Positions 37,101-45,602 of a stretch of 64,000 bases of DNA are shown here, piece by piece (the stretch's first letter is position 1; each line of letters begins with the position of its first letter). The position numbers and the translations under genes were made by a program. Source of the stretch: DATFVA01 sp963764235 (lineage in GTDB: Bacteria > Bacteroidota > Ignavibacteria > Ignavibacteriales > Ignavibacteriaceae); contig CAVXRO010000009.1 of assembly GCA_963764235.1 (NCBI GenBank), positions 1-64,000 on the forward strand, given 5' to 3'. The notes under the pieces were generated by a model that did not search any database, was not told the DNA's origin, and saw only the letters and a program-made list of their open reading frames with translations.

Positions 37101-37231
37101 AGCGGGATCATATTTTTAATATTAGTTTCGCTATGGCAGCTTTCACAGGAAGGTATCTGTGCAAATCCAGAATCAGAAAATAAAATAAGAAGAGCAAAGG
37201 TTGTACAACATCTGATAAAAATTTTAAGCAT
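34118..37231 (-). CDS. very large secreted protein with one c-type haem motif
   Basis: A 1037-residue protein with a signal peptide ending near GFAQ (residue 25) and, four residues later, one CXXCH motif (CESCH, 29-33). The middle is beta-rich with fibronectin-like segments (WDSEAEDSRDNLTG, GYKIYRSDDLG). The C-terminus ends VYVVSLSDGQKKVGKFLVIK and contains VVPDPYIVSNEWE, a variant T9SS sorting domain in which PDPY replaces NPF. It should be exported and attached to the cell surface, perhaps with one covalent haem. It lies 15 bases after the TonB receptor gene and before the PorV-like gene. Its function is unknown. Confidence 0.85.
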   Translation of the reverse strand: MLKIFIRCCTTFALLILFSDSGFAQIPSCESCHSETNIKNMIPLNKPLSNEERGIGIMDKGQVANYLGNYGVLSNFHEYFNEAIRWPAAAGDQTHYCFGLGLIVASKGNVITSVIGAGTDKYDWSPKDGSRGQTYSGDVTAPPPDETPFLAMSDNPETWPEGYLNESGSWVSTPGTRHWPGKFRINIDETSPDFGKEVEGEFVSDRDIYCVFDDQDNSNAMGSLGIEVEEMAYTYGRPYAEDMLIWDFTLHNTSGRQLDSVYVGYYAIFRPDFDNQDYINIIDSNPDDNHTYGDFVYIWDINNTKDGAWGTDPTPMGIVGLNVLKTPKDLGVTDFHYFSRDVAPSIDEQMWPIISSNPDDPKIISKHYYFHGNDRRMDNTSPDSLLQYFPEGAPINYFIMTGPVTMAPGETVVSSVAVVMGDAGNIPFQPDTSDLMKNMRVTQQMFRRDYQGSGPPKTPVVQANAGDKRARIVWDSEAEDSRDNLTGKKDFEGYKIYRSDDLGKTWGTPITNAYGEVIGYKPVKIFDLIDGIKGQDPAFNQPLGDDTGLKHSFTDENLINGIEYWYCVTSYDKGNQNPDSLEQSYQSSLGHSIMESHTVSVIPGVQAQNYNDATYDPGLNPEGSIPPVGGVCQGIVKLDIVNPELITGDEYLITFVDSTLEVTGSDTNYVLGFDLYRVSAETGDTSIILDHHLFSNETQDNLPVTDGFRLTVLNSPSGTEFAGWTKVNGDTSTFYWNTKPVDKYLGDPAVVQEEVYTVDDYRITIDTTSSGGLYARWYDFFTGISYDTTFHLPLKAEVVTDPENPIDVSSNTWLIEFAVQAPWDEYRRFYYSQLGWDLVPGGTGFTQGSPGFYERYLDILNFEKYEIDPGTGDTTYTGLLLQTNNMPDTYVNAYGDTIHINAVVPSQGDQFTIRTYKPFRKEIYYKFNTSGVNYSNNENVDLNKIKVVPDPYIVSNEWETNQFGKKLMFNHLPGQCKISIFTVAGDHIVDLSHDDNLGYMFWDMRTYNQQYIAYGLYVYVVSLSDGQKKVGKFLVIK

Positions 37232-37246
37232 ATAATTTTCCTATGG

Positions 37247-39825
37247 TTACAGTATTATTTGGAGGCCCATCTTTATAATCCTGGGGGGACCTACATATGT
37301 TGGATTATGGTCAGCATCCGGAGAAGAACCGACTAATCCTGATAAACCTGTATCGAAAGATTTCCCTGTACGTGAATAAACATATACCACATTTTCAGTA
37401 TCGAAAAGATTTGTTATTTCCAGAACCACAGCTGCGGATATAGCACCAAACGGAATCGTTTTTACGGCGCGTAAATCAACTGTTGATGTCCAGGGCTTCC
37501 GTCCGGAATTAATATCTATGCGGACGGTAGGATCAACATAAGGGGTGTACGGCAGACCGCTGTTGGCTTTTATAATCAGGTTCAGGTTAAAGTTTGACAT
37601 AATATCTGCCCCGAAAATATCAAGACCGCTGTTATCGGGTATATTAAAATTCAGATTCAAAGCGAATTTATGTCTCTGGTCAAAGTCAAGATAATATTCC
37701 ATGTGCGGTATTTCCTCCCCGGCAAACGCATCAAAGTAGCCGCCGAGCGGTTGTGAGTTGTTTCCCTTTGCGACCATAAAAGTATAATCAAGAGAACCTG
37801 AAAAATAATTGCTATAACGCTTTCGCAGGGTCAGATCTATACCTTTTACGCTTGCATAATCTGAATTATAAAAAACAACATAATCCTGTGAAAGATAACT
37901 AACCTGAAGGGTCGAAAGAAGATCGGTTATATCTTTGTACCATGCTGTCATATCCAATGCCCAGCTTTCACCTAATCTGTATTTGATACCTGCTTCATAT
38001 GAAACAGTTTTCTGGGCTTTGACATCCGGATTACCGATCAACGGCAGGGATGTGCTTATGTCTTTCCTCAGATTATAATAGAGTGAATTATAATCCGGAT
38101 TCTGGAAAAAATGTCCGTATGCAAAATGCAGAACAGCATCCTCAGTTATCGGGTGTGCCAGTCCTATACGGGGACTGAGCTGCGTTTTTGGATCAACTTT
38201 TACCTCCTTTGCAAGAACCCAGTTGTTGTTTTCATCAAAATATCCGAAACGATTAATATCCGGCCACATAGTAGCTCTGGGATCAGCATAATCGAATCTC
38301 AGACCGACATTTACTATCAGGTAGTTATATTCGATCTTATCCTGTATATATGCAGCCAGCTCGACAGGTTTTTTTGTATACACATCCTTGAACTGTGTAC
38401 CTGAAGGCCATGGTTCCGACTCTTCATCAACTCTGATATCATAATTAATAAATTCAATACCGCTTTTAAATTGATGGTTGATATTTGCCTGGAAATTAGC
38501 ATCTAATTTAGCTCTGTATGTCACTGTATTATTGTCCGAATAAGGAGAATCATCTCCTGAAACGTAAAAGTAGACAGATTCGCCTGTCTTTCCCATTACA
38601 TAATCCTGTGGCAGCTTATCTCCAACCTGAACAATCTGTTTGTTTTCGAAACGGGACAAATTTGCGACATAGAAAAAATTATTGCTTAATGTATGTGCAA
38701 ACATCAATCCAAGTCTGTTCGACTGGATTTCGGTATGCGCCTGGTTTTCACTCAGGTATTTCCATGCATGACTATATGCCTGGTATTTCTGCCCGGTTAA
38801 TTGTCCTGACAAAGCAAGTTTAATCGTCGGTGTAAAATGATAAGTCAGCTTGGCCAGTCCATCCCCCTCCACGTTATATCCATGAGGAAGGTAACTATCC
38901 TCATTTCTGTATACACCTGATAATAAAAATGTCAGATTTGAAAAGACAGGTCCGTTTAATGATGCATTAAAAGTTCCCGGAAGAGGAATAACCTGCTGAT
39001 CATACATTTTCTTATTTACATATACTCCTTCATCCTGAACCCCGGGGAATGGATTTGCTTTTCTGTAAGGAGAATTATTAATCATCGGGGTTGTGTATTC
39101 GAGCTTACCATGAAAGATCTGACCGCCATCTTTTGTTACCAGGTTTACAATACTGGACATTGCATTACCGTACTCAGCATTGAAAGTACCACTGATCACT
39201 TCCATTTCATTTATGGCATCCTTATTCAGAGTATTGCTGAAACTTCCATAAAGGGGGTCTTCTACCTTTACTCCATCGATCAGGTATCCGATTTCACCTG
39301 TTCTTCCACCTCTGACATGAATCTGTCCTTCCGAATCAGTAGTAAATCCCGCTTTCGTCGTAAGGATATCCTTAACGCTGTTTACGGGCATATTTAATAT
39401 TTCATCAGAGCTTATAATGGACTGTTTTGAGGTAATATCTTTTTGTATAAGAGGACGTTCAGCGGTAACCACAATCTCCTGCTGAATATTAAGTATCTGA
39501 ACCTGCATTTTAAATTCCAAAGAGGTGGTTAAATCTATCAATACCCTTACGTTTTCGATGCGGTAGGTTTTATATCCGATCATACTTGCCCTTACAGTAT
39601 ATTTACCGGGGGGATATTAATAATAAAAAACTCACCATCTGGATTGCTGGCGGCACCAAGGTTTGTTCCCTCGATAATAATATTGCAGCCGGGCAGAGGT
39701 TCATTGGTTTCTTCATCTATAACCTTGCCGGCTATTTTCCCTGTAGTACCGGCATAAACAGAAAAGGAAATGATAAAAGATAATAAAATTAAGGGAACAA
39801 TAATTTTACACATATGATTTTTCAA
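37247..39825 (-). pseudogene. TonB-dependent receptor with one frame break at a G6 tract
   Basis: The gene starts at TTG 39825 with AAGGAGAG upstream and encodes a signal peptide, a carboxypeptidase-regulatory-like domain (GKVIDEETNEPLPGCNIIIE), a plug domain (IHVRGGRTGEIGYLIDGV) and a barrel ending in KMGLQIIL. About 860 residues result when the frame is corrected. The break lies at six G (39608-39613 on the + strand), where one base is missing: the first frame stops just after PPVNIL, while the next frame continues KYTVRASMIGYKTYR. TonB receptors import large substrates; peptidases in the same operon suggest peptides. No SusD-like partner is next to it. Confidence 0.88.
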
Positions 39826-39883
39826 ATGAATTCTCTCCTTAATTCAATTAATAATCACAGGGATCTTATCTCCCGTATATTAG

Positions 39884-39945
39884 AAACCTCCCGAAACCTT
39901 TCTGTTATAATAATCGATTATCTAAATCGGCTATCGGGAGGTTTT
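39884..39945. terminator. long-loop hairpin after the 39964-41007 gene
   Basis: AAACCTCCCGA (39884-39894) pairs perfectly with TCGGGAGGTTT (39934-39944) over a 39-base loop. The stem is strong and flanked by T residues on both strands, so it may terminate the - strand gene before the TonB receptor operon. Confidence 0.5.
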
Positions 39946-39963
39946 GTAAGCACCGGACAATAA

Positions 39964-41007
39964 TTATTTCATCAAAACCATTTTTTTACTGTTAACTGAA
40001 TTTCCTGTCCTTAAGGTATACACATAAATACCAGATGGCACTTTATTTCCAAAATTGTCGGTTCCGTTCCAGCTGACTGAATATTTACCGTAAGGCTGAT
40101 CTTCATTCACAAGTGTTTTAATCTCGCGGCCAAGAATATCACAGATAATCAAACTTACAGTCCCGCCCTCAGTGAGCTGATAGCTAATTTGTGTCTCGGG
40201 ATTGAAAGGATTTGGGTAATTCTGTGCAAGCGAAAAGGTTTCAGGTAAGTTTGATGCATTGTCGTCGATCGCTGTGGGCAGAGCAGTTACGACTACGTTG
40301 TCAAAGTAACCAGGAATTCCATCATCATCCTGCTGGAAACTGTAAACTCCAACCTTTCCTGAACTCATTCTGTCATCACCAGTATCATAGATTGGACACC
40401 CAAGTAGCATTTCACCATCGAAATAGCACCAGAACGCTGTTGTATCCGCATTAAGAGTTTTAATTTCAATTTTCATATGATGCCAGCCATCTTCAGTAGG
40501 TATACCACCCGGGATATCGGCGGCTGTAAATGTATGCTCAAAAGTATACTGGAAGGTGATAAAGTCTAAATGATTATTGTACAGACGTAACCGCTGATCA
40601 GTGTCAAAATCCGCTACCAGTTTAATGTATGTCCCGATTGTACTATCAGAATAAAAGGCCAGCCCTGTATATGCCGAAGGTGATTGATTAACATAACAAT
40701 AAACGTCACCTTCTACCGAATAATTCTGCCAGGTTGATTCACCGGCTATTGATAAGGCAGCTCCGGTATAAGAGGCATCGATATCCTGAAGATACCCAAC
40801 ATAGCTGCCGCCGTTTGCTAACGGTGCAGGTACATTTCCCATATCAACAGCCTGAACCAGATCCTCATTAAAAAAGTAATTTTCCCACAGAGTGCTTGCA
40901 GTTCCAGATTCAAAGTCTTCCGTGAAAAGTGTTTGTGAAGAGATTGTGGGAGCAATCATCAATGACAATACTAAAAATGCTGCAAAAAAGGTAGTTGATT
41001 TACTCAT
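39964..41007 (-). CDS. secreted concanavalin-like jelly-roll protein with T9SS sorting domain
   Basis: A 347-residue protein. I chose ATG 41007 (MSKSTTFF), which has GAGG at the right distance, over ATG 41019. After the signal peptide (ending near TISS), residues about 25-230 form a jelly-roll like laminin-G or DUF1080-type domains (FTEDFESGTAS, GWHHMKIEIKTL, GKVGVYSFQQDDDG). The C-terminus is a sorting domain: FSLAQNYPNPFNPETQ, with an FlgD-like ending (VSWNGTDNFGNKVPSGIYVY). It is likely a surface carbohydrate-binding protein. It forms a single-gene unit. Confidence 0.85.
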   Translation of the reverse strand: MSKSTTFFAAFLVLSLMIAPTISSQTLFTEDFESGTASTLWENYFFNEDLVQAVDMGNVPAPLANGGSYVGYLQDIDASYTGAALSIAGESTWQNYSVEGDVYCYVNQSPSAYTGLAFYSDSTIGTYIKLVADFDTDQRLRLYNNHLDFITFQYTFEHTFTAADIPGGIPTEDGWHHMKIEIKTLNADTTAFWCYFDGEMLLGCPIYDTGDDRMSSGKVGVYSFQQDDDGIPGYFDNVVVTALPTAIDDNASNLPETFSLAQNYPNPFNPETQISYQLTEGGTVSLIICDILGREIKTLVNEDQPYGKYSVSWNGTDNFGNKVPSGIYVYTLRTGNSVNSKKMVLMK

Positions 41008-41635
41008 AATTGACCTCATTTATTGGTTAATACTGATTAATTTGAATTCCTTTTCAAACAGGACGAATTTTTAACAAAGTTCAAAAGAATAAAGTCGGAT
41101 TTATTCCGGCGAATTTGTATTAATAAATTGAATCAAAAAAATGGATTATTCGGGTAATCGTAGTTCACATAAAAGCATAAAATAGTGCATTTACCATATT
41201 ACAATTTAAAATCCGGTTAATTCTATTTTTTAATGAATCAAGATTTACATGCACAATTTTAGATAGCAGGTCCTCAGAAATTCTCCTCCTAAATATTTTC
41301 CTGCAGTCAGCGGGTCCTTTTCAGAATTGGTATTCAACGGTCTCCCCAGAAATTCAATATTTCATTCTCGGTTTCAAGTTAGTATAATTCATTAAAAGAG
41401 GCAATTAAAATTTAAAAAATATGTTTTGGAAAATTTTAAGTGACTGTTTGTATTGCATGTACAATCCGGATACCATCCATTTACGCTATCCCTTGTCGTC
41501 GAAAAGTTAAACCACAAGAAAAGAAATAAGCCTGAACTTATATTCTAAAAGCAGATAGCACGTTAGAAAGTAAGAGCTAATCTATTCGGGGTAGATCGGG
41601 TAAATACAGAGCAATTATCATTTTGGGGCCTAACA
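41008..41635. other. 600-base AT-rich intergenic region
   Basis: No gene is recognised. On the - strand a coding-like piece, EFLGRPLNTNSEKDPLTAGK, runs from about 41370 to a TAA at 41245 without a start codon. It may be the end of a lost gene. Nothing else is seen. Confidence 0.4.
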
Positions 41636-41785
41636 ATGAAAGAGAATGTGTTGAAAAGTTCCTGTATAAAATTCCTGACCAACAGAAACGCGGTAATAGC
41701 AGAACGAATTGGAGTGTACCGAAGTACTGTCAGCAGGAACTTATCTGCCGCCGACACTTACCGGGGTTCGATACTATACAGTAAG
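41636..41785 (+). mobile_element. possible IS30-type transposase N-terminal fragment
   Basis: The frame reads NAVIAERIGVYRSTVSRNLS followed by TYRGS, which resembles the helix-turn-helix of IS30-family transposases (IAxxIGxxxSTISREL, then YR). Nothing of the catalytic domain follows, and no terminal inverted repeats were found. It is a relic at most. Confidence 0.35.
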
Positions 41786-41787
41786 AA

Positions 41788-41809
41788 AACCCCTCCTTTG
41801 AGGAGGGGT
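41788..41809 (-). terminator. terminator of the CHRD gene (same hairpin as 24340-24364)
   Basis: ACCCCTCC pairs with GGAGGGGT over a TTTGA loop; read on the - strand it is followed by TTTTC. It lies eight bases after the CHRD gene's stop. Stem and loop are identical to the hairpin at 24340-24364. Confidence 0.75.
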
Positions 41810-41816
41810 AAATTAT

Positions 41817-42254
41817 TTACTTGCTAAGCTGACCTCTGATTGCCCCGGCCGGAAAGTCGGTGCTGTGAACCTGCACATAATAACCGGATGGGTTTTTCAG
41901 AATATCCTGCATTAATTCTTTATCCACACCGGTTACGGTGCCGCTCAATTCACCGGATGAAGTGAAAGGGACAACAACCGGACCCGTAGAGGTAGAATCG
42001 GCTTTATGAATATGAATACCTGTAATATTATCTACATTAGAAACGGATATGTTATAAGTTATTTCTCCCTGCCCGGGATTAAGAGTAATAGATGCAGTAC
42101 CTGTACCATCACTATCCCCAGGACCCGGGACAACATTATCGCCGGATAATTGTGCCGTTAAAGGTCTCCCGCCATGATCCTGTGGATACACAGGCGATAA
42201 ATAAACAGCAATAGTAAGCATAAATAAAACGGAAAGAATACGTGTCGTCTTCAT
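41817..42254 (-). CDS. CHRD domain protein
   Basis: A 145-residue exported protein. ATG 42254 is preferred because the AAGGAG site touches the alternative ATG at 42260. After the signal peptide (ending near VYPQ) comes one CHRD domain, named after chordin: LTAQLSGDNVVPGPGDSDGTGTA is represented here by its parts LTAQLSGDNVVPGP and GTGTASI, with the ending YYVQVHSTDFPAGAIRGQL diagnostic of the family. Bacterial CHRD proteins are exported and of unknown function. It is a single gene with its own terminator. Confidence 0.92.
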   Translation of the reverse strand: MKTTRILSVLFMLTIAVYLSPVYPQDHGGRPLTAQLSGDNVVPGPGDSDGTGTASITLNPGQGEITYNISVSNVDNITGIHIHKADSTSTGPVVVPFTSSGELSGTVTGVDKELMQDILKNPSGYYVQVHSTDFPAGAIRGQLSK

Positions 42255-42553
42255 TAGCATCTCCTTTTCAAGTTTAATTAGTAACGCAGAAAAATATAAA
42301 AAGCCGGGATGATAATATGTGTTTGATTTCGTGATTAGCGAATAACGCAGCCCGCAGAGGAAAAATGTGACTAAAATCAGCGGGGAACTGTTTACCGGCT
42401 AATTTTCAGAGAAAGAGTTCATACCCGGCAGCAACCCGCTGGCGTTTTTTTGTACTATTCGATTTTTACAATTTTATGACATGTTAATAACCAGAATAAA
42501 TTAGCTTTTCGTAGTCTTAGTTTTTAATAAAAATTGAATAATAAGGAGGAGAA

Positions 42554-43105
42554 ATGAAAAAGTTATTTTTGCTGGTCCTTTTCTTAACCCCTACCCTATT
42601 TTCTCAACAAAGCAGCAATGGAAATATCACACTGGTTTATAACGGGGAGAAAATTGATCTGCCAATTAATTCCATAACAATTCAAAAGGAAAAAGGAATA
42701 CTACTAAGCATTGAAGCAGAACGAAAGGATGCGAAATTTCAGCAAAGGATTACACTTGAAATTGGACTTAAAGAATTATCCTCTTTGCCCGCAGCTGAAA
42801 CTCTTGCAGGGACAAGGGTAGAAATCAGTACAAGGGATAATACAACTGATTCAGGTAAGGAACTATCTTTCCGATTTAGTGAGGAGGAAAATAACCAGCC
42901 GGCTTTTTATGGCGTTTCAAATGGGGGAAATAAGTCGATATGGAAGATAAATTCAGTATCTATGAAACTTGATATTACAGATGTTAAATATGTTGATGGG
43001 GTATTGCATTTGACCGGTGAATATAGTGGAACATTTAAATCAAGTGAGGCTCCGGAAGGAGAATTCGCAGAGATTAGAGACGGCAGGTTTGAGATAATTA
43101 TATAA
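42554..43105 (+). CDS. hypothetical exported protein
   Basis: A 183-residue protein with a strong AAGGAGGAG site and a signal peptide (MKKLFLLVLFLTPTLFSQ). The mature part is beta-rich and acidic, with a strand-turn pattern (IDLPINSITIQKEKG, LDITDVKYVDGVLHLTGEYS) ending FEIII. The late SGTFKS segment and GEFAEIRDGRFEI resemble small exported proteins with a lipocalin-like or DUF6252-like beta-sandwich, but no family can be named with confidence. It lies 110 bases before the sulfurtransferase gene. Confidence 0.75.
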   Translation: MKKLFLLVLFLTPTLFSQQSSNGNITLVYNGEKIDLPINSITIQKEKGILLSIEAERKDAKFQQRITLEIGLKELSSLPAAETLAGTRVEISTRDNTTDSGKELSFRFSEEENNQPAFYGVSNGGNKSIWKINSVSMKLDITDVKYVDGVLHLTGEYSGTFKSSEAPEGEFAEIRDGRFEIII

Positions 43106-43214
43106 ATATCACCCTCTTCCTGGAAAAATTATACTCTCTAACAACTAATAATTAGCGATTTTTGTATGTTTATTTTTATTTGCAATCAAGAATTAAATTG
43201 ATGGGGAGTTTCAT

Positions 43215-44501
43215 ATGGTCGTCAATAAAAAAATTACAACCGAAGAATTATTTAATAAGTTAGAAAATCCGCATATAAAAATTATTGATGTTCGATCATC
43301 GGACGCGTATAATGGCTGGAAGGAAGAGGGTGAAAAAAGAGGCGGTCATATTATAGGCGCGAAAAGCCTTCCTGCTAAATGGGCAAAATATATTGATTGG
43401 ATTGAAATTATCCGGTCAAAAGAAATATTACCGGAAGATTCTCTGGTCATTTACGGTTATAAAAAAAGTGAAACTGAAAAAATTGCAGATCAATTCCGCA
43501 AGACAGGATACACAGATGTGAATGTGTATTATTCCTTTACTGATGAATGGTGTTCAAATGAAAAATATCCGATGGAAAGAATGCCACGTTATACACAACT
43601 GGTTTCACCTGAATGGCTGAATGAGCTTATTACAAAAGGTTCAGCGCCAGAGTATAAAAATGACAGGTATTTAATCTGCCATGCCCATTACCGGAATAAA
43701 GAAGATTATGAAAAAGGACATATTCCGGGAGCTGTAGAGATAGACACTCTGCTACTTGAATCTCCCGAAACCTGGAATCGTCGTTCACCGCAAGAATTAA
43801 AAAAGGAGCTGGAGAATTTAGGTATTACATCCTCTACAACCGTTATTCTATACGGCAGATTTTCATTTCCTGATAATAACGATCCCTTCCCCGGCAGCAG
43901 CGCAGGACACCTGGGGGCAATGAGATGTGCATTCATTATGTTGTACGCCGGCGTTAAGGATGTACGGCTGCTTAATGGTGGTTTACAGTCGTGGCTCGAT
44001 GCAGGGTTTGAAATTACTTCAGAAGAAAGCAGAAAACAGCCTGTATCTGATTTCGGTAGCGAAATTCCCGCATTACCGGGCTTGGCAGTTGATCTTATTG
44101 AAGCAAAGGAAATTCTTAAAGCTGTAGATAAAAATCTTGTTTGTGTACGAAGCCGGAAAGAATATTTAGGCGAAGTGAGCGGTTATAATTATATTGAAAA
44201 AAAAGGCCGTATACCCGGCGCTGTATTTGCCGACTGTGGAAGTGATGCATATCATATGGAAAACTATCGTAACCTTGATCATACAACACGTGAGTATCAT
44301 GCGATAGAAAAGGATTGGAAAGATGCCGGGATTACTCCTGATAAATTTAATGCTTTCTACTGCGGTACCGGATGGCGAGCAAGTGAAGCTTTCTTTATTG
44401 CCTGGCTTATGGGTTGGTCAAATATCGCCGTCTTTGATGGAGGATGGTTTGAATGGAGCAACAACAACCTGCCTTTTGAAACAGGTTTGCCGCAGCAATG
44501 A
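43215..44501 (+). CDS. ynjE: triple-rhodanese sulfurtransferase, YnjE-like
   Basis: A 428-residue protein with three rhodanese domains (about residues 1-130, 135-285 and 290-428). Only the third has the catalytic cysteine, Cys383 in FYCGTGWRASE; the first two have lost it (IYGYKKSE, ILYGRFSF). This layout, length and active-site loop match Escherichia coli YnjE, which carries persulfide sulfur and interacts with the molybdopterin pathway. Unlike YnjE it shows no signal peptide at the chosen start (ATG 43215 with GGGGAG upstream), so it is probably cytoplasmic. A SufE-like gene follows after 52 bases, which supports a role in sulfur transfer. Confidence 0.88.
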   Translation: MVVNKKITTEELFNKLENPHIKIIDVRSSDAYNGWKEEGEKRGGHIIGAKSLPAKWAKYIDWIEIIRSKEILPEDSLVIYGYKKSETEKIADQFRKTGYTDVNVYYSFTDEWCSNEKYPMERMPRYTQLVSPEWLNELITKGSAPEYKNDRYLICHAHYRNKEDYEKGHIPGAVEIDTLLLESPETWNRRSPQELKKELENLGITSSTTVILYGRFSFPDNNDPFPGSSAGHLGAMRCAFIMLYAGVKDVRLLNGGLQSWLDAGFEITSEESRKQPVSDFGSEIPALPGLAVDLIEAKEILKAVDKNLVCVRSRKEYLGEVSGYNYIEKKGRIPGAVFADCGSDAYHMENYRNLDHTTREYHAIEKDWKDAGITPDKFNAFYCGTGWRASEAFFIAWLMGWSNIAVFDGGWFEWSNNNLPFETGLPQQ

Positions 44502-44553
44502 AGCAATACCAGGGTAGATCTAAAACAGGAATTAAATATATTCAGAATATAAG

Positions 44554-44964
44554 ATGAATATAAATAAAATCCAGGATCAGGTTATTGAAGAATTTTCTAC
44601 ACTGGAAGATGGTTTTGAAAAATACAAACATATTGTCTTCTTAGGAAAATCACTTAAACCTTTAACCGAAGAACTTAAGACTGATGAAAATTCAATAGGT
44701 GGATGCCTATCAAATGTATGGGTAAGTGCGGAATTGAAAAACGGGAAAATTTATTTTACTGCCGACAGTGATTCTTTAATTACTAAAGGAATTATAGCTT
44801 TAATTCTCCGGGTGGTTAATAATCAGTCTCCGAAAGATATATTAAAAAGTGAGTTATATTTTATTGACCGTATCGGTTTAACTTCTCACCTTTCTCCGGC
44901 AAGAGGGAATGGATTGAATTCAGTAATTAATAGGATTAATAATTTCGCAGAAAATAATTTATAA
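44554..44964 (+). CDS. sufE: SufE family sulfur acceptor protein
   Basis: A 136-residue protein of normal SufE length. The sulfur-accepting cysteine is Cys51 in SIGGCLSNVW, and the C-terminal LTSHLSPARGNGL signature is present. SufE takes persulfide sulfur from the cysteine desulfurase SufS and hands it to iron-sulfur cluster assembly. No sufS or sufBCD gene is nearby; instead it follows the YnjE-like sulfurtransferase, so here it may pass sulfur between that protein and another acceptor. The gene symbol is by family and not by proven role. Confidence 0.88.
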   Translation: MNINKIQDQVIEEFSTLEDGFEKYKHIVFLGKSLKPLTEELKTDENSIGGCLSNVWVSAELKNGKIYFTADSDSLITKGIIALILRVVNNQSPKDILKSELYFIDRIGLTSHLSPARGNGLNSVINRINNFAENNL

Positions 44965-44984
44965 CGGAAAGAACTCTCCCCCCC

Positions 44985-45093
44985 GCGATCCATATGCATT
45001 CGGCCGCTACCTCATTTCCAATCATCCCTATGGAAGCAGCGGCTCCACCGAATGCGAAATACCTAACATTCCTGTTAATGTCCTCTTTTAAGC
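44985..45093 (-). pseudogene. chromate transporter N-terminal fragment
   Basis: On the - strand the sequence reads YFAFGGAAASIGMIGNEVAA, the first conserved block of chromate transporters (AFGGPAxHIGxxExEVV). Nothing of the remaining transporter follows, as a run of seven C and then the sufE gene come next. An almost complete chromate transporter gene lies 2 kb away on the same strand, so this may be a degenerate duplicate. Confidence 0.55.
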
Positions 45094-45135
45094 GTATCAC
45101 AAACTATATAGTTAAACAGATACAACAAGACGAAA

Positions 45136-45564
45136 ATGAAAACTGCAAGAATTTTATCATCAATAATATTTGTACTTCTCACATCCTACTGGGGATGTTC
45201 CGGTGATAACCCGGCAGAACCTTCACCGGATCCGGGTCAGCACACCAGCTTAAGTAAACTAAGTACAATTCAGGCTAATGTATTCAGCCAGAGCTGTGCT
45301 TTTTCGGGTTGTCACGGACCAGCAAACAATCAGGCTGATCTTTTACTTACCGATGGTAATTCTTTTTCAAACCTTGTAAATGTGCAGAGTGTTCTTTTTC
45401 CGCAATACAAAAGGGTTGTTCCTGGTAATAGTTCACAAAGCTTGTTGATTAAAATCCTGAAAGGGGATGTATCGCCCAGGATGCCGTTAAACCGGGATCC
45501 TCTACCTGCCGACTTGATTGATTCAATTGCTACGTGGATAGATAATGGTGCTTTAAATAATTAA
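45136..45564 (+). CDS. lipoprotein with a CX4CH haem-like motif
   Basis: A 142-residue protein with a lipoprotein signal (lipobox SYWGC, Cys21). The mature part resembles the cytochrome-like domains seen in planctomycete-type proteins: the motif Cys54-AFSG-Cys59-His60 is followed by GPANNQADLLL, then late residues SPRMPLNRDPLPADLIDSI and an ending TWIDNGALNN. In the usual form the first motif would be CXXCH; here two residues are inserted, giving CX4CH. Methionine in RMPLN could be the sixth haem ligand. It may bind haem by a modified maturation route or may have lost haem. It is probably co-transcribed with the repeat protein that follows 38 bases later. Confidence 0.82.
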   Translation: MKTARILSSIIFVLLTSYWGCSGDNPAEPSPDPGQHTSLSKLSTIQANVFSQSCAFSGCHGPANNQADLLLTDGNSFSNLVNVQSVLFPQYKRVVPGNSSQSLLIKILKGDVSPRMPLNRDPLPADLIDSIATWIDNGALNN

Positions 45565-45602
45565 TTGAAAACATTTTATAAACAGTCCTTTTGGAGGTTA
45601 AT

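Noticed and set aside
41771..41785. GGTTCGATA as the T loop of a tRNA
   Set aside because: The flanking bases do not form a T stem, and no acceptor stem or anticodon arm is found.
44978..44984. C7 tract as a phase-variation site
   Set aside because: It lies outside any intact gene, between sufE and a relic.
44994..45206. 70-codon + strand ORF
   Set aside because: It is the complement of the chromate transporter relic and overlaps the lipoprotein start.
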